Shown here piece after piece: positions 44,705-58,544 of a stretch of 64,000 nucleotides of DNA (its first letter is position 1; each line of letters starts with the position of its first letter). The DNA is taken from assembly GCF_001939075.1 (NCBI RefSeq), contig NZ_MPTA01000006.1:62001-126000 (forward strand), in the 5' to 3' direction. The position numbers and the translations under genes were made by a program. The notes beneath the pieces were generated by a model. The model did no database searches, had not been told where the DNA came from, and was given only the letters and a program-made list of their open reading frames with translations. The DNA comes from Paenisporosarcina indica. GTDB lineage: Bacteria > Bacillota > Bacilli > Bacillales_A > Planococcaceae.

Positions 44705-47023
44705 TTACTTTTTCTTCCGCTTACGACTACTTTTTTGTTTTTTTGCAATATCTTCATAAAACTTTTTCTTTTGATTAACGCCTTTTTTAGGACCAGGATT
44801 TGATTTATCTGTTGTACGTTTGCCTGCTCCTTCTTTTCGTTTCGCATGAATCACTTTAGGCGTTTCTTTACGAGCTGGTCGATTGAAGGATTTCACCATA
44901 CCCACAATTTCAAAGTCAATCGCCGATTCTTCAGGTTTTACTGAGGTAACACGAACTGTTACTTCGTCCCCAATTCGGTATTGTTTACCCGCTCTCTCAC
45001 CGATCATCATCATTTGACGGTCATCAAAACGATAATAATCATCTGTCATGTTACTGACATGAACGAGTCCTTCAATTGTATTCTCAAGTTCAATAAACAT
45101 CCCAAAGTTTGTAACTGAGCTGACAATGCCATCAAACTCTTCACCAATTTTGTCCACCATATACTGTGCCTTTTTCAAGGATTCTGTATCGCGTTCTGCA
45201 TCAACCGCACGACGTTCACGTCCAGATGTATGGTCTGCAATCTCATCCATTACAGCACCCCAATGAGCGACAGTTGGTTGCGAAACATCACCATTAATTA
45301 AGTATGTGCGAATTAATCGATGAACGATTAAATCTGGATACCTACGAATCGGAGATGTGAAATGTGTATAGTACTCAGTTGATAAGCCAAAATGCCCCAA
45401 ACTCTCTGCATAGTATTTCGCTTGTTGCATCGAACGTAACATCATCGTAGAGATCACTGGTTCTTCAGGTAATCCTTCAATTGATTCTACAATTTCCTGC
45501 AGGGCACGTGGGTGTATTTCATTCCCGGATCCTTTAACGACAATCCCAAAATTCGTAATGAACTCAAAGAAACGTTGAAGTTTTTCTGGTTTTGGATCTT
45601 CGTGAATACGGTAAATGAACGGTACATCCATCCAGTGGAAATGTTCTGCAACGGTTTCATTTGCAGCAAGCATGAATTCTTCGATTAAGCGTTCAGCTAT
45701 TGTTCGTTCACGAATAACAACATCAGTAGGCCATCCTTCGTCATTAACAAGAATTTTCGATTCTTTAAAGTCAAAGTCAATAGCTCCACGGTCTGCACGT
45801 TTTTGTCGTAAAACACCTGCAAGTTCAGCCATCAATTCAAACATTGGTACTAAGTCGCGATAACGTTCAATTGTTTCTTCATCTTTTTCTTCCACAATCT
45901 TATAGACATCATTGTATGTCATACGCTCGGTTGTTTTGATAACGCTTTGGAAAATTTCGTGTGACACTACTTTCCCCGAACCGTCAATCACCATTTCACA
46001 TGACAATGTTAATCGGTCCACATGTGGGTTTAATGAACAAATTCCGTTAGATAGACGATGAGGAATCATTGGAATCACTCGGTCAGTTAAATACACACTT
46101 GTAGCTCGTTCATACGCTTCTGTGTCTAATGGAGAGTCTTGTGTAACATAATAACTAACGTCCGCTATGTGGACACCGAGTTTGTACGTACCATCAGGAT
46201 TCTTTGTCACTGTTACCGCATCATCCAAGTCTTTTGCATCTGCACCATCAATCGTTACAATTACTTCGTCCCGGAGATCACGGCGTCCTTCTAAATCTGA
46301 TTCTAAAATTGCATCAGGTACAGCATTCGCTTGATCTAAAACAGCTTTCGGAAATTCAGTTTCAATGCCATGTTTATGGATAATCGACAAGATATCGACG
46401 CCTGGGTCATTTTTGTGACCAAGAATTTGCGTAACCATACCAGTGGCTGATTTACGTCCTTCTGGCCATCCTGTAATTTCAACAACTACTTTATGACCAT
46501 CAATGGCACCAAGTGTATCTTCTTTCGCAATAAAAATATCCATTGAGATTTTTTTATCGTCTGGAAGGACAAATCCAAACCCTTTATTATCTTGAAATTG
46601 GCCGACTACTTTTGTAATTCCACGTTCGGTAATTTTGGTAATTGCACCTTCTCGTCGATCGCCCGAACTTGAACTAGAAACACGTACAAGTACTGTATCG
46701 CCATTCATGGCTCCATTAATTTCTGTTGGGGGAATGAAAATATCGTCCATTCCATCTTCCTCTGGTGAGACAAATCCAAAACCTCTAGGATGCCCGATGA
46801 ATTTACCACGTAATAAGTTCATTTGTTGAGGTAGTCCATAACGGTTCGATCTAGATCGAATGACAACACCCTGTGTTTCTAATCGAGTAAGAGTCTTGAC
46901 TAATTCCTTAAACTCTTCAGAGTATTCCAGTTCGAGTTGCGATTCTAATTCTTGAACAGTCATTGGTTTATAATCTTCTTTTCGTAAAAGTGCTATTAAT
47001 TGTTCTTCTAAAGATTGTTCCAT
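44705..47023 (-). CDS. rnr: Ribonuclease R
   Basis: The 772-residue exoribonuclease degrades structured RNA 3' to 5' and works with SmpB/tmRNA on non-stop mRNAs. Order: N-terminal winged helix (about 1-65), two cold-shock domains (about 70-230), the RNB catalytic domain with [14 protein letters not shown] (magnesium-binding Asp cluster) and [19 protein letters not shown], an S1 domain (about 625-710) and a lysine-rich tail (about 715-772, [20 protein letters not shown]). Length fits the family. Confidence 0.96.
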   Translation of the reverse strand: MEQSLEEQLIALLRKEDYKPMTVQELESQLELEYSEEFKELVKTLTRLETQGVVIRSRSNRYGLPQQMNLLRGKFIGHPRGFGFVSPEEDGMDDIFIPPTEINGAMNGDTVLVRVSSSSSGDRREGAITKITERGITKVVGQFQDNKGFGFVLPDDKKISMDIFIAKEDTLGAIDGHKVVVEITGWPEGRKSATGMVTQILGHKNDPGVDILSIIHKHGIETEFPKAVLDQANAVPDAILESDLEGRRDLRDEVIVTIDGADAKDLDDAVTVTKNPDGTYKLGVHIADVSYYVTQDSPLDTEAYERATSVYLTDRVIPMIPHRLSNGICSLNPHVDRLTLSCEMVIDGSGKVVSHEIFQSVIKTTERMTYNDVYKIVEEKDEETIERYRDLVPMFELMAELAGVLRQKRADRGAIDFDFKESKILVNDEGWPTDVVIRERTIAERLIEEFMLAANETVAEHFHWMDVPFIYRIHEDPKPEKLQRFFEFITNFGIVVKGSGNEIHPRALQEIVESIEGLPEEPVISTMMLRSMQQAKYYAESLGHFGLSTEYYTHFTSPIRRYPDLIVHRLIRTYLINGDVSQPTVAHWGAVMDEIADHTSGRERRAVDAERDTESLKKAQYMVDKIGEEFDGIVSSVTNFGMFIELENTIEGLVHVSNMTDDYYRFDDRQMMMIGERAGKQYRIGDEVTVRVTSVKPEESAIDFEIVGMVKSFNRPARKETPKVIHAKRKEGAGKRTTDKSNPGPKKGVNQKKKFYEDIAKKQKSSRKRKKK

Positions 47024-47066
47024 CTTACATCCCTCCTTCTAACAGCGTGTGCGAGAATGGCAGTTT

Positions 47067-47813
47067 TTACACCTGCCACTCCAATGACTGTAAAAATTCT
47101 AATATGTCTTCGTGTAGCTGTTCTTTTTCTTGATCAAGCGTAATGACGTGACCTGATTTCTCATACCATTTAATTTGTTTTTCAAATGATTCCACATCAT
47201 CGTGAATGATGGTAGCTGAATCAATGTCAATGACCTCATCTTTACGTCCTTGGACAACGAATAGAGGTGCATATACGTGATCGATATGTTTTCGGACATC
47301 GTACACCAAATTACGCAATTCGGGTAAAGATTCCATCGATTGTTTTTGAAGTTCTACTACTTCTTCTTCGATACGTATTGCATCTTTTCCTTCATATCGT
47401 TTATAATCTCGTGCGTATTTCAAGACGCCTTCATACATGATTTCCGTTGTTTTCATCGACATCGGTGCACACATCGTTACAATTCCTTTGACAGGTACTG
47501 TATACCCTAACTTAAGAGAGAAGACACCTCCTAATGACAATCCTGCAACAGCAATTTCTTCGTAACCGGCTGCTTTTAATTGATCATAGCCACGCATTAC
47601 GTCTTTCCACCAATCTGATGGTCCAGTATGTATTAGTTCTTCAGGTGGTACGCCATGGCCTTTATAATGAGGTGCCAATGAGGTATAGCCGTTTTTTTCT
47701 AAGAAACGACCTAGCATCCGTACATCTGAAGAGTTCCCTGTAAATCCATGAAGTAACAATACGGCTCGTTTACCCGCTTCAAAAAAGAACGGTTTGGGTT
47801 GATTGATTCGCAT
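47067..47813 (-). CDS. est: Carboxylesterase (Est30/YvaK-like)
   Basis: The 248-residue alpha/beta hydrolase has the oxyanion loop [12 protein letters not shown], the nucleophile elbow GLSLGG (Ser93), the Asp in [11 protein letters not shown] and the His in SGHVITLD. It matches the Geobacillus Est30 carboxylesterase, which hydrolyses short-chain esters and lies in the same secG-est-rnr-smpB order in Bacillus. Natural substrate unknown; a lipid or cell-envelope role is possible. Confidence 0.9.
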   Translation of the reverse strand: MRINQPKPFFFEAGKRAVLLLHGFTGNSSDVRMLGRFLEKNGYTSLAPHYKGHGVPPEELIHTGPSDWWKDVMRGYDQLKAAGYEEIAVAGLSLGGVFSLKLGYTVPVKGIVTMCAPMSMKTTEIMYEGVLKYARDYKRYEGKDAIRIEEEVVELQKQSMESLPELRNLVYDVRKHIDHVYAPLFVVQGRKDEVIDIDSATIIHDDVESFEKQIKWYEKSGHVITLDQEKEQLHEDILEFLQSLEWQV

Positions 47814-47835
47814 TCAAAATACCTCCATTTAATAA

Positions 47836-47950
47836 GAAAAGCGCAAAGCGCCGTCTTGGTCCGGAACCTGCGCAAGAAGGACCGAATTGAAAGCCTGCTT
47901 TCGTATGAATGGCCTGAAGCTTAGGTATGGACTGGCGCTTGGAGCTAGAC
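47836..47950. repeat. Interspersed repeat (GCGC...GGAGCTAGAC type)
   Basis: The stretch starts AAAAGCGCAAAGCGCC and ends ACTGGCGCTTGGAGCTAGAC, the ends of a repeat family common between genes of Bacillaceae. The two ends are partly complementary. It lies between the secG terminator and est. Confidence 0.6.
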
Positions 47951-48010
47951 AAAAGCTATCCATATATAAGGATACAGCTTGTAATTTTAAATTTTCAAGT
48001 AATAAGAAAA

Positions 48011-48037
48011 CGCCTAACCAATTCAGTCGGTCAGGCG
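48011..48037. terminator. Terminator of secG
   Basis: The stem CGCCTAACC/GGTCAGGCG (one mismatch) lies 17 bases after the secG stop, with T-rich sequence after it on the minus strand. Confidence 0.7.
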
Positions 48038-48053
48038 GCTCGTTTTATGTTGA

Positions 48054-48290
48054 TTATAATTTCGTTACGGCAATTGCCAAAATAAAAAATAATACGGCTA
48101 ATACAATCGTTATACGGTGCAATACAAGATCCATTCCTCTTGCTTTTTGCTTGCCGAAAAGTTGCTCAGCTCCACCAGAGATGGCACCTGATAAACCTGC
48201 ACTTTTCCCTGATTGTAACAACACAACAACGATTAATGCTAGCGAAACGATGACCAATAAAGTCAATAACAACGCATGCATTTGTTCCAC
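48054..48290 (-). CDS. secG: Preprotein translocase subunit SecG
   Basis: The 78-residue protein has two TM helices (about 4-27 and 55-76) joined by a loop with [20 protein letters not shown] and KQKARGMD, the SecG signature. It assists SecYE in protein export. A GGAGG precedes the ATG. Confidence 0.93.
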   Translation of the reverse strand: MEQMHALLLTLLVIVSLALIVVVLLQSGKSAGLSGAISGGAEQLFGKQKARGMDLVLHRITIVLAVLFFILAIAVTKL

Positions 48291-48604
48291 CTCCCGATCA
48301 GAAACATCACAACACTCATTATTTTACCAAATAATAGACGTAAGTACAATAAGCTGATAGAAATAGATTAGGTATTCTATCAGAAAATTTGATAATTTAA
48401 CGAATATTTAGACGCAAAGAAGATTGATAACTTGAAACAAAATATGACACAGCCAGAATTTTGGCAAATCCATACAAATTTATTCCTTATTGGATGTGCG
48501 TGTCGCTTGTTTAGAAATGTTTGCTCATTGTCCAAATATCTCATTCTCTTGTACAGATATCTATCATTCCTCCACCGAAATCTCCTATACACTTGCGAAA
48601 AATA

Positions 48605-48634
48605 AAAGCCGCCCACAATTATTGGGGCGGCTTT
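48605..48634 (-). terminator. Terminator of the glycolytic operon (after eno)
   Basis: A stem AAAGCCGCCC/GGGCGGCTTT with a 10-base loop lies directly after the eno stop; T's follow on the minus strand. Confidence 0.85.
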
Positions 48635-48642
48635 CATGTTAT

Positions 48643-51474
<2,832 letters not shown>

Positions 51475-51488
<14 letters not shown>

Positions 51489-52236
51489 CCGCCTCCAATA
51501 ATTTCAAGAACGATGCTGGTTGTAAACTTGCACCACCAACTAGTGCTCCATCAATATGTTCCATGGTTAACAATTCTTCAATATTCTCTGGTTTGACAGA
51601 GCCACCGTACTGAACGCGAACCGCCTCAGCTACGTTTTGGCCAAACAATGATTCCACTTTTGCACGAATTGCCCCACAGACCTCATTTGCATCCTCGGAT
51701 GTTGCCGTTTTACCTGTACCGATCGCCCAAATTGGTTCATATGCAATGACTGCTCGTTTCACTTGGTCTGCAGTCAAATCAGCAAGTGCTTTTTCTACTT
51801 GCCCTTCCACTTTAGAAGTCGTGTTCCCCGCTTCACGTTCCTCAAGCGTTTCACCAACACAAATAATTGGAATTAAATAATGGTCGAATGCAGCGTGCAC
51901 TTTCTTGTTAACTGCTTCGTCTGTTTCATTGAAATATTCACGACGTTCAGAGTGACCTAAAATGACGAAATCAACGCCTAAATCAGCGAGTTGAACCGGA
52001 CTTACTTCACCTGTAAAAGCACCTTCAGATTCAGAGTGCATGGTTTGAGCTCCCACATACACCGGGGAGTCTTTTACGACTTGTGCTAATTGGTCTAGAA
52101 ATAATGCTGGAGCACAAATGACAGTATCTAATTTCACAGGATCCGGTGCTAAACCTTTCACTTCTTCTGCAAATTGTTTCGCTTCAGACAATGTTTTATA
52201 CATTTTCCAGTTACCTGCAATAATTGGTTTACGCAT
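51475..52236 (-). CDS. tpiA: Triosephosphate isomerase
   Basis: The 253-residue TIM barrel has AGNWKMYKT at the start (Lys12), the catalytic His in ILGHSERR, the Glu in [16 protein letters not shown] and the C-terminal [10 protein letters not shown] and LVGGASL. Interconverts dihydroxyacetone phosphate and glyceraldehyde 3-phosphate. 12 bases after pgk. Confidence 0.98.
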
Positions 52237-52248
52237 GCGAATTCCTCC

Positions 52249-53436
52249 TTAGTTTTGATCGTTTAGAGCAGTAACCCCAGGCAAGTCTTTGCCTTCCATA
52301 AATTCAAGGGATGCACCGCCACCCGTAGAGATGTGATCCATTTGGTCCGCAACTTCGAATTTTTCAACAGCTGCCGCCGAATCCCCGCCACCAATAACCG
52401 TATATGCTTTTGTAGATGCCATTGCATTTGCAACGCCTTTTGTACCATTCGCAAATGGAGCCATTTCGAATACACCCATTGGTCCATTCCAAATAATCAA
52501 TTTAGAGTTTTTAATCACATCTGCATAGAGTTCAGTTGTTTTCGGTCCAATATCAAGCCCCATCCAGTCAGAAGGAATTCCGTCAATGTCGACCACTTTT
52601 GTTTCAGCATCTTGTGAAAACTCGCTTGCCACAATCACATCAATCGGAAGCAAAAGATTCACGCCTTTTTCTTTTGCTTTTTCAATGAATGATTTGGCCA
52701 AGTCGATTTTATCTTCCTCGACCAATGACTGTCCGATTCCGTGACCTTGAGCCTTGGCAAATGTATAAGACAAGCCTCCACCGATGATCAGATTATCTAC
52801 TTTGTCTAGCAAATGATCGATGACACCGATCTTATCTTTTACTTTTGCACCACCAATAATCGCTGTAAATGGTCGATCTGGATCAGATAATGCTTTCCCT
52901 AATACATTCAGTTCTTTTTCCATTAATAAACCGGATACTGCAGGAATATGGTTGGCAATCCCCGCTGTTGAAGCATGTGCACGATGTGCAGCACCAAAAG
53001 CATCATTTACATATACATCTGCAAGTTTTGCAAACTGTTTTGCTAATTCAGGATCATTCTTTTCTTCGCCTTTATGGAAACGGACATTTTCCAATAACAC
53101 AATGTCCCCTTCTCCCATTCCAGCGATTGCTTGTTCAACTGACTCGCCAATTGATTCGTCTAGTTTTTGAACAGGTTTATGTAATAATGTACTCAAATGT
53201 TCACCCACAGCAGTTAAACGCATGTCTTCGTGAACTTCTCCTTTAGGTCGTCCCATGTGGCTTGCCAATATCACTTTTGCACCATTTTCGACTAATTGCT
53301 TGATCGTCGGAAGTGCTGCACGAATTCGTGTATCATCTGTGATTTTCCCATCTTCCATTGGCACGTTGAAATCCACGCGGCAAAATACTCGTTTACCTGC
53401 TACATCTATTTGTTGCATTGACTGTTTCTGATTCAT
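52249..53436 (-). CDS. pgk: Phosphoglycerate kinase
   Basis: The 395-residue kinase shows [47 protein letters not shown] and the nucleotide-site GPMGVFE and [10 protein letters not shown]. Makes ATP from 1,3-bisphosphoglycerate. A hairpin at 53466-53492 lies between gapA and pgk. Confidence 0.98.
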   Translation of the reverse strand: MNQKQSMQQIDVAGKRVFCRVDFNVPMEDGKITDDTRIRAALPTIKQLVENGAKVILASHMGRPKGEVHEDMRLTAVGEHLSTLLHKPVQKLDESIGESVEQAIAGMGEGDIVLLENVRFHKGEEKNDPELAKQFAKLADVYVNDAFGAAHRAHASTAGIANHIPAVSGLLMEKELNVLGKALSDPDRPFTAIIGGAKVKDKIGVIDHLLDKVDNLIIGGGLSYTFAKAQGHGIGQSLVEEDKIDLAKSFIEKAKEKGVNLLLPIDVIVASEFSQDAETKVVDIDGIPSDWMGLDIGPKTTELYADVIKNSKLIIWNGPMGVFEMAPFANGTKGVANAMASTKAYTVIGGGDSAAAVEKFEVADQMDHISTGGGASLEFMEGKDLPGVTALNDQN

Positions 53437-53465
53437 GAAGAAATCCTCCTTCAGTATGAAAAAAT

Positions 53466-53492
53466 AAGGAACGGAGGGTTCCTCCGTTCCTT
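53466..53492 (-). terminator. Hairpin in the gapA-pgk gap
   Basis: The perfect 12-bp stem AAGGAACGGAGG/CCTCCGTTCCTT is followed on the minus strand by ATTTTTTC. It sits inside the operon, so it may attenuate transcription or stabilise the cggR-gapA mRNA and give more GapA than the downstream enzymes. Confidence 0.7.
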
Positions 53493-53537
53493 TTACCCAA
53501 CTCTATTATAGAGGTTGTATTTAAGATTCGCTATTAT

Positions 53538-54545
53538 TTAAAGACCTTTTTTGTACATGTGTAAAGCTAGGTCGATACAACGTGCAGAGTAGCCTGATTC
53601 GTTGTCATACCATGCTAGAACTTTAACCATATTGCCTTCAAGCACCATTGTAGAAAGACCATCAACAATTGATGAAGCCGTGTTTCCGTTATAGTCGCGA
53701 GAAACAAGTGGTAGTTCGTTATATTGTAAATACCCTTTTAATTCGTTTTCAGAAGCTGCTTTAAGTGCTGCATTTACTTCTTCAACTGTTGCATCTTTTT
53801 CAAATTCTGCAACTAAATCAACAAGTGATACGTTCGGAGTAGGTACTCGAACTGCCATACCATCTAGTTTACCTTTTAACTCAGGAAGTACTTTAGAAAC
53901 TGCCGCTGCTGCACCTGTAGTCGTTGGAATCATCGATTCAGTTGCTGCACGTGCACGACGGTAGTCTTCATGTGGTAAGTCTAGAATACGTTGGTCATTT
54001 GTGTATGAATGGATGGTTGTCATCATTCCACGTTTAATGCCAAAGCTATCATGAAGTACTTTTGCTACAGGAGCTAGACAGTTTGTTGTACATGAAGCAT
54101 TTGATACGACATGATCTGTTTCAGCGTTATACGTTTCATGATTTACACCCATAACAAATGTTGGCATTCCACTTTTACCTGGTGAAGAAACAATTACTTT
54201 TTTCGCACCGGCTTCTATGTGTTTTCCTGCAGATTCGTTGTCGCGGAAAATCCCTGTTGATTCAATAACGATATCAATTTCAAGCTTTTTCCAAGGTAAT
54301 ACTGAAGGGTCTTTTTCTGCATATACGCGTACTCTATTGCCATTTACGATTAAGTCATTTTCTTCTGAAGAAATTTCAGCATCGAAAATACCATGTACTG
54401 AATCATATTTCAATAAATGAGCCAACATAGCAGCATCTGTTAAATCGTTGATTGCTACTACTTCTACCTCACCATGTTGTAATGCTTCACGGAATACTTT
54501 ACGTCCAATACGTCCAAATCCATTAATCGCTATTTTTAAAGTCAT
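53538..54545 (-). CDS. gapA: Glyceraldehyde-3-phosphate dehydrogenase, NAD type
   Basis: The 335-residue enzyme has the NAD-fold start KIAINGFGRIGRKVFREA, the Asp in INDLTD that favours NAD, the catalytic Cys in SNASCTTNCLAP and the C-terminal WYDNESGYSARC. It is the glycolytic GapA, controlled by CggR encoded immediately upstream (12 bases). Confidence 0.97.
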   Translation of the reverse strand: MTLKIAINGFGRIGRKVFREALQHGEVEVVAINDLTDAAMLAHLLKYDSVHGIFDAEISSEENDLIVNGNRVRVYAEKDPSVLPWKKLEIDIVIESTGIFRDNESAGKHIEAGAKKVIVSSPGKSGMPTFVMGVNHETYNAETDHVVSNASCTTNCLAPVAKVLHDSFGIKRGMMTTIHSYTNDQRILDLPHEDYRRARAATESMIPTTTGAAAAVSKVLPELKGKLDGMAVRVPTPNVSLVDLVAEFEKDATVEEVNAALKAASENELKGYLQYNELPLVSRDYNGNTASSIVDGLSTMVLEGNMVKVLAWYDNESGYSARCIDLALHMYKKGL

Positions 54546-54557
54546 TTTTATTTCCTC

Positions 54558-55595
54558 CTAGTTATCACTATCTAATAGTTGAGTTAATTTTGTTGCAGCA
54601 CCTTCATCAGTAATAAAGACCGTTTGCTTAGGTGCATGTTTTAAATAAGACAATATAGCAGATGCTTTAGACTCACCACCAGCAACTGCGATCAAATGTG
54701 TAACATGTTTAAGTTGCTTTAATTGAATTCCTACCGTCCGAATGCGATGAACCGCTTCGCCTTGCTCGTTAAAGTAATACCCAAAGGCTTCACCTACGGC
54801 TTTTGATTCAATCACTTTGTTAAATTCTTCGTCGCTTGAGTTACGGCGTCTTGCCATTTCTTTGGCATCGCCGATCCCATGAATAACGATATTTGTTTTA
54901 TCGTACAAATCCATCATTTCTTTTATGATCGGTTCTTTAATCATTGCCGTGTACGCAGCTTCACTTAAATGATCTGGCAGGTACAAAGTTCGTGAAGTCC
55001 CACTCGCTTGTGTGGCAAAAGATGAGGAAATGTTATTTGCCTGCAATTCCGCATTATTTCCTATACCACCTCGTGCAGCAATGAAAACTAAATTCTTAGG
55101 TTTAAGATGAACAGATAAATGATTGGTGATGGACGCAATCGTACTTCCACCTGTTACCGCAATAATATCTTTTTCATTTGAAAGGCTATCCAATTGTTTA
55201 GCCGCTTCAGAACCTAGTAATGATTTTGCATAGCTTTCACTTTCACTGTCACCCGGAACGATAATCACTCGAGTCAAGTGAAAGGCTTTTTCAAGTTTTC
55301 TTTCCATGTCAGTTAATCCTGACCATTCATGTACTAAATCTTTTAAAGTTTCTAAGACATTTTTTCCATCTTGTGTTATTTTCATTCCACCCGTGAGCAC
55401 ATTAATTAATCCTTGTGCTCGTAAAATGTCGGATTCTCTTCTTGTTTCTCGTTCTGTTAAGTGAACAAGTTCTCCAAGTGCTCGGCGTCCAATCCCAGAA
55501 GATAAGTAAATCGTCATTAATATTCGATATCTTTTTTGAAGAAGCGAAGTCATTTCAGGTAACATTTTTTGTTGTGCTCCTAATAATTCTTCCAT
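54558..55595 (-). CDS. cggR: Central glycolytic genes regulator CggR
   Basis: The 345-residue SorC/DeoR-family repressor has an N-terminal helix-turn-helix (about 30-80, RRALGELVHLTERETRRESD) and a sugar-phosphate-binding domain (about 90-345, TGGSTIASITNHLS and AVAGGESKASAILS). In Bacillus CggR represses its operon until fructose-1,6-bisphosphate binds. It is first in the gapA operon and has a matching operator upstream. Confidence 0.95.
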   Translation of the reverse strand: MEELLGAQQKMLPEMTSLLQKRYRILMTIYLSSGIGRRALGELVHLTERETRRESDILRAQGLINVLTGGMKITQDGKNVLETLKDLVHEWSGLTDMERKLEKAFHLTRVIIVPGDSESESYAKSLLGSEAAKQLDSLSNEKDIIAVTGGSTIASITNHLSVHLKPKNLVFIAARGGIGNNAELQANNISSSFATQASGTSRTLYLPDHLSEAAYTAMIKEPIIKEMMDLYDKTNIVIHGIGDAKEMARRRNSSDEEFNKVIESKAVGEAFGYYFNEQGEAVHRIRTVGIQLKQLKHVTHLIAVAGGESKASAILSYLKHAPKQTVFITDEGAATKLTQLLDSDN

Positions 55596-55624
55596 CGCAT
55601 TCTCCCTCTAAAAAAGGTTGGGCA

Positions 55625-55660
55625 TTTTTTGTCCCACTCTTTTAAATTATGTCCCACTTC
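55625..55660 (-). promoter_or_regulatory. CggR operator (two GTGGGAC repeats)
   Basis: On the minus strand two direct GTGGGAC repeats (55651-55657 and 55631-55637, 20 bases apart) lie between the promoter and the cggR start. This is the layout of the Bacillus CggR operator, where two CGGGAC-type boxes bind a tetramer. Confidence 0.8.
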
Positions 55661-55667
55661 TACTTTT

Positions 55668-55696
55668 AATATACGCTCTTTTCAAAAAAAGTGCAA
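55668..55696 (-). promoter_or_regulatory. Promoter of the cggR-gapA operon
   Basis: On the minus strand TTGCAC (-35) and TATATT (-10) with 17 bases between, directly upstream of the CggR operator. Confidence 0.65.
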
Positions 55697-55974
55697 TAGA
55701 AAAGGTGTGAAGTTTAGGGAATACTTAGTCCAGTCTGCTTCAACACAGTGTGAGGGGACCAATTAGTTTTGTTTTCCGCTACGCTACTGTTAAAGAAACT
55801 TGGCTGTTTGTTTTATTTCCGTTCATTTTGATTTCTCCCCGTTCGCGAGATCCTTCTACCTGTTCATCAGCACTTTCTACCCGTTCGAAACCCGTTTCTA
55901 CCTGTTCATCCAATTTACTCCACAAAATATCCCTCAAAACAAGTAGGTCACTGAAAAAATCCTTTCAATCTAAA

Positions 55975-56017
55975 CAAGCGAGCCTTTGCTCGATAAAATC
56001 GAATAAAGGCTCGCTTG
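55975..56017. terminator. Terminator after the glutaredoxin-like gene
   Basis: The hairpin CAAGCGAGCCTTT/AAAGGCTCGCTTG resembles the one at 58951-58997 in sequence. Both have nearby TAGGGAATACTTA motifs, so they form a small local repeat family. Confidence 0.8.
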
Positions 56018-56041
56018 ATATTTGTATATTAAACTAGAAGT

Positions 56042-56275
56042 TCAGGAACTAAACGCCTCTATCAAAGTTGGATAATCGATACGGCCTTCTTGAATCACTT
56101 TACCTTCACTAATAATGACAGGAATTCGAAGCATATATTTTTCGTGAATGGTATCATCATCTTCTATATTAATAGTTTCGATTTCCAGTGGCACATCTTC
56201 CTCTACCATTCGCAGCATTAAACTAGCTTCTTCACATAATGGACAGTTCGGTCGTGAATAAAATTGGACTCTCAA
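56042..56275 (-). CDS. Glutaredoxin-family small thiol protein
   Basis: This 77-residue thioredoxin-fold protein has the redox motif CPLC (PNCPLCEEA at about 9-17) and the cis-Pro region RIPVII. It belongs to the glutaredoxin-like family PF05768 (YHB1-like thiol proteins). Probably a disulfide reductant in the cytoplasm; partner unknown. Confidence 0.8.
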   Translation of the reverse strand: MRVQFYSRPNCPLCEEASLMLRMVEEDVPLEIETINIEDDDTIHEKYMLRIPVIISEGKVIQEGRIDYPTLIEAFSS

Positions 56276-56360
56276 AATAAAACATTCCTTTCGTACCTTT
56301 GTTCTATTATAAGGGACAGCTTTTCTAGTGAGAAGGGTAGGGTATGAATTCTAATATCCA

Positions 56361-56394
56361 AAAAAATCGAGTGATTGATTAACCACTCGATTTT
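56361..56394 (-). terminator. Terminator of the lemA-TPM operon
   Basis: The stem AAATCGAGTG/CACTCGATTT is followed by T's on the minus strand, directly after the TPM gene. Confidence 0.8.
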
Positions 56395-56399
56395 AATGA

Positions 56400-57176
56400 T
56401 TAAAAGCTACGGCCGGCCCCACCTCCACCAGAAGAGCCACCGCCTCCTCCGCGGAAACCACCGCCACCGCCGCCAAATCCTCCACCGAATGATCCCGACC
56501 CCATCATTGGAAAAACACCACGTCTTCTTCGTGATCCTGGACCCATGCCACCACCACCGCCACGATTTTTAAAAATCGTGAAAACGACGAACAATATGAT
56601 GATGATTGTGATGATTGATGTGGAACCACCGCCACCACCTTGGTCAGACATAACTGGTGTTACTGCTTCCCCTTCCCAACCATATTCAGTTGAGATTTCC
56701 TGGTAAAAGACCTTCATCGTATTTAGAATGGCTAAATCAAATTGATCTTTTGATGCATAAGGAATCGTGTATTCATCTAAAATACGTCCCACTTTCCCAT
56801 CTGGTAAAGCACCTTCAAGTCCATAGCCTACTTCAACCCACAGCTTCCTAGATTCGATATCAATTACCAGTAAGACGCCATTGTTTTTCTCTGCATTTCC
56901 TAGTTTATACTCACGGAAGGCTTGATTCGCAAAACTTTGAATATCCGTACCATCCAGTGAGTTGACTGTAAGTACCGCGATTTGTGCACCTGTCGCATCA
57001 TCTAAACGCGCAGCCATTTGATTAATTTCTGTTTTTTGCTCATTATTTAACAAGCCCGCAAAGTCTTGCGTGTAAATGTCACCTACAGGTTTAGGAATGG
57101 TTGCAGCTTGAATCATAGGAGCAAGCGTCAATAGGAAGAGGAGCGCCATTCCCATGAAGAGCGTGGCTTTTTTCAT
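56400..57176 (-). CDS. TPM-domain protein (YgcG-like) with Gly-rich tail
   Basis: The 258-residue protein has a signal peptide (1-24), a TPM domain (about 30-155, with YTQDFAGLLNNEQKTEINQM, GYGLEGALPDGKVGRILDEY), one TM helix (about 180-197) and a glycine-rich C-terminal tail. TPM proteins are often paired with LemA; the role in membrane quality control or photosystem repair (in plants) suggests protein-fold maintenance, but it is not settled for Firmicutes. Its start overlaps the lemA stop. Confidence 0.85.
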   Translation of the reverse strand: MKKATLFMGMALLFLLTLAPMIQAATIPKPVGDIYTQDFAGLLNNEQKTEINQMAARLDDATGAQIAVLTVNSLDGTDIQSFANQAFREYKLGNAEKNNGVLLVIDIESRKLWVEVGYGLEGALPDGKVGRILDEYTIPYASKDQFDLAILNTMKVFYQEISTEYGWEGEAVTPVMSDQGGGGGSTSIITIIIILFVVFTIFKNRGGGGGMGPGSRRRRGVFPMMGSGSFGGGFGGGGGGFRGGGGGSSGGGGAGRSF

Positions 57177-57763
57177 TACTCCCCATCTCCTCCGAAGTCT
57201 ACTTTAGGTGCATCTTGTGCGGCTGCATCTGCTTTAAAATATTCTTTTTCATCAAAACCAAAAATACCTGCTATCATGACGCCAGGAAAACGTTTTACTT
57301 TTCGATTAAAATCCGCAACTACTTTATTGTAATCTTGTCGTGCTATAGATAAACGATTTTCAGTCCCTGCTAACTCATCCATCAATTGACGGAAGTTGGC
57401 ATCAGATTTCAAGTCTGGATAATTTTCTACAACAACTAATAATCTACTTAATGCACCTGATAATTCATCATTTGCCTGTGCCTGGTCTTCTGGTGAACCT
57501 GCACCAGCTAAACGTGATCGAGCTTCCGTGACACTTGCTATCACATCTTTTTCTTGTTTCGCAAAGCCTTTTACGGTTTCAACTAAATTTGGAATCAAAT
57601 CCAGTCGTCGTTGCAATTGGTTCTCTACTTGCGCATATGCTTCATCTACGTTTTCTTCACCGTTAACAAATCCGTTGTAACTAGGAATTAACATAAGTGC
57701 TAGTACGACAATAATAATTACAACGATTAGAATCGGACCTAAACCCTTTTTCATCTTCTTCAC
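57176..57763 (-). CDS. lemA: LemA-family protein
   Basis: The 195-residue protein has one N-terminal TM helix (about 9-27), then a long helical region with VDEAYAQVENQLQRRLDLIP NLVETV motifs typical of LemA (VNGEENVDEAYAQ, RRLDLIPNLV). Function of LemA is unclear; topology N-out or membrane-anchored with a cytosolic or external helical domain. First gene of the lemA-TPM operon. Confidence 0.92.
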   Translation of the reverse strand: MKKMKKGLGPILIVVIIIVVLALMLIPSYNGFVNGEENVDEAYAQVENQLQRRLDLIPNLVETVKGFAKQEKDVIASVTEARSRLAGAGSPEDQAQANDELSGALSRLLVVVENYPDLKSDANFRQLMDELAGTENRLSIARQDYNKVVADFNRKVKRFPGVMIAGIFGFDEKEYFKADAAAQDAPKVDFGGDGE

Positions 57764-57830
57764 CTCTTGAATAGTATAGTCAATATCTACCTTCTTTATA
57801 GATGATTAAAACATGGGTATTTTTTGATCA

Positions 57831-57865
57831 AAAAAAACTACAGTGACTTATCTAGTCACTGTAGT
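57831..57865 (-). terminator. Terminator of clpP
   Basis: A 12-bp perfect stem ACTACAGTGACT/AGTCACTGTAGT, just after the clpP stop, followed by TTTTTTT on the minus strand. Confidence 0.9.
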
Positions 57866-57871
57866 CTAATG

Positions 57872-58486
57872 TTATGCTTTTTTAAAATCATTGCGAGTCA
57901 TAATATGATCGATTAAACCGTATTCTTTCGCACGCTCTGCCGTCATAAAGTTATCGCGATCTGTGTCTTTCTCAATTACTTCAATAGGTTGACCCGTACG
58001 TTCTGCTAATATACCATTTAATTTTTCACGTAAGAATAGAATACGTTTCGCAGCGATTTCAATTTCAGTCGCTTGCCCTTGTGCGCCACCCAGTGGTTGG
58101 TGAATCATAACTTCAGCATTCGGTAAAGAATAACGTTTACCTTTCGTTCCTGCTGTAAGTAAAAATGAACCCATTGAAGCTGCCATACCAATACAAATTG
58201 TTTGTACATCTGGTTTAATAAATTGCATTGTGTCATAGATTGCCATACCGGCAGTGATACTTCCGCCTGGGCTGTTGATATAAATTGAAATGTCTTTCTC
58301 TGGATCTTCAGCTTCTAGGAAAAGTAATTGTGCCACGATTGAGTTAGCTACATTGTCGTCAATAGCACTTCCAAGCAGAATTATTCGGTCTTTTAATAAT
58401 CGAGAGTAGATGTCATAAGCACGTTCTCCACGGCTTGTTTGTTCAATAACTGTAGGAATTAAATTCACTGAAATTGCCTCCTTCAA
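57872..58486 (-). CDS. clpP: ATP-dependent Clp protease proteolytic subunit
   Basis: The 204-residue peptidase has the Ser of [11 protein letters not shown], the His in VMIHQPLGG and the Asp in DRDNFM, the S14 triad. It forms the 14-mer that works with ClpC/ClpX. Monocistronic, with a promoter covered by a CtsR operator. Confidence 0.97.
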   Translation of the reverse strand: MKEAISVNLIPTVIEQTSRGERAYDIYSRLLKDRIILLGSAIDDNVANSIVAQLLFLEAEDPEKDISIYINSPGGSITAGMAIYDTMQFIKPDVQTICIGMAASMGSFLLTAGTKGKRYSLPNAEVMIHQPLGGAQGQATEIEIAAKRILFLREKLNGILAERTGQPIEVIEKDTDRDNFMTAERAKEYGLIDHIMTRNDFKKA

Positions 58487-58544
58487 ACATAAATTGATTT
58501 TCGTACATCCTGAGTTTTACAATAAATTTCTCAGCTGTTCCCTT

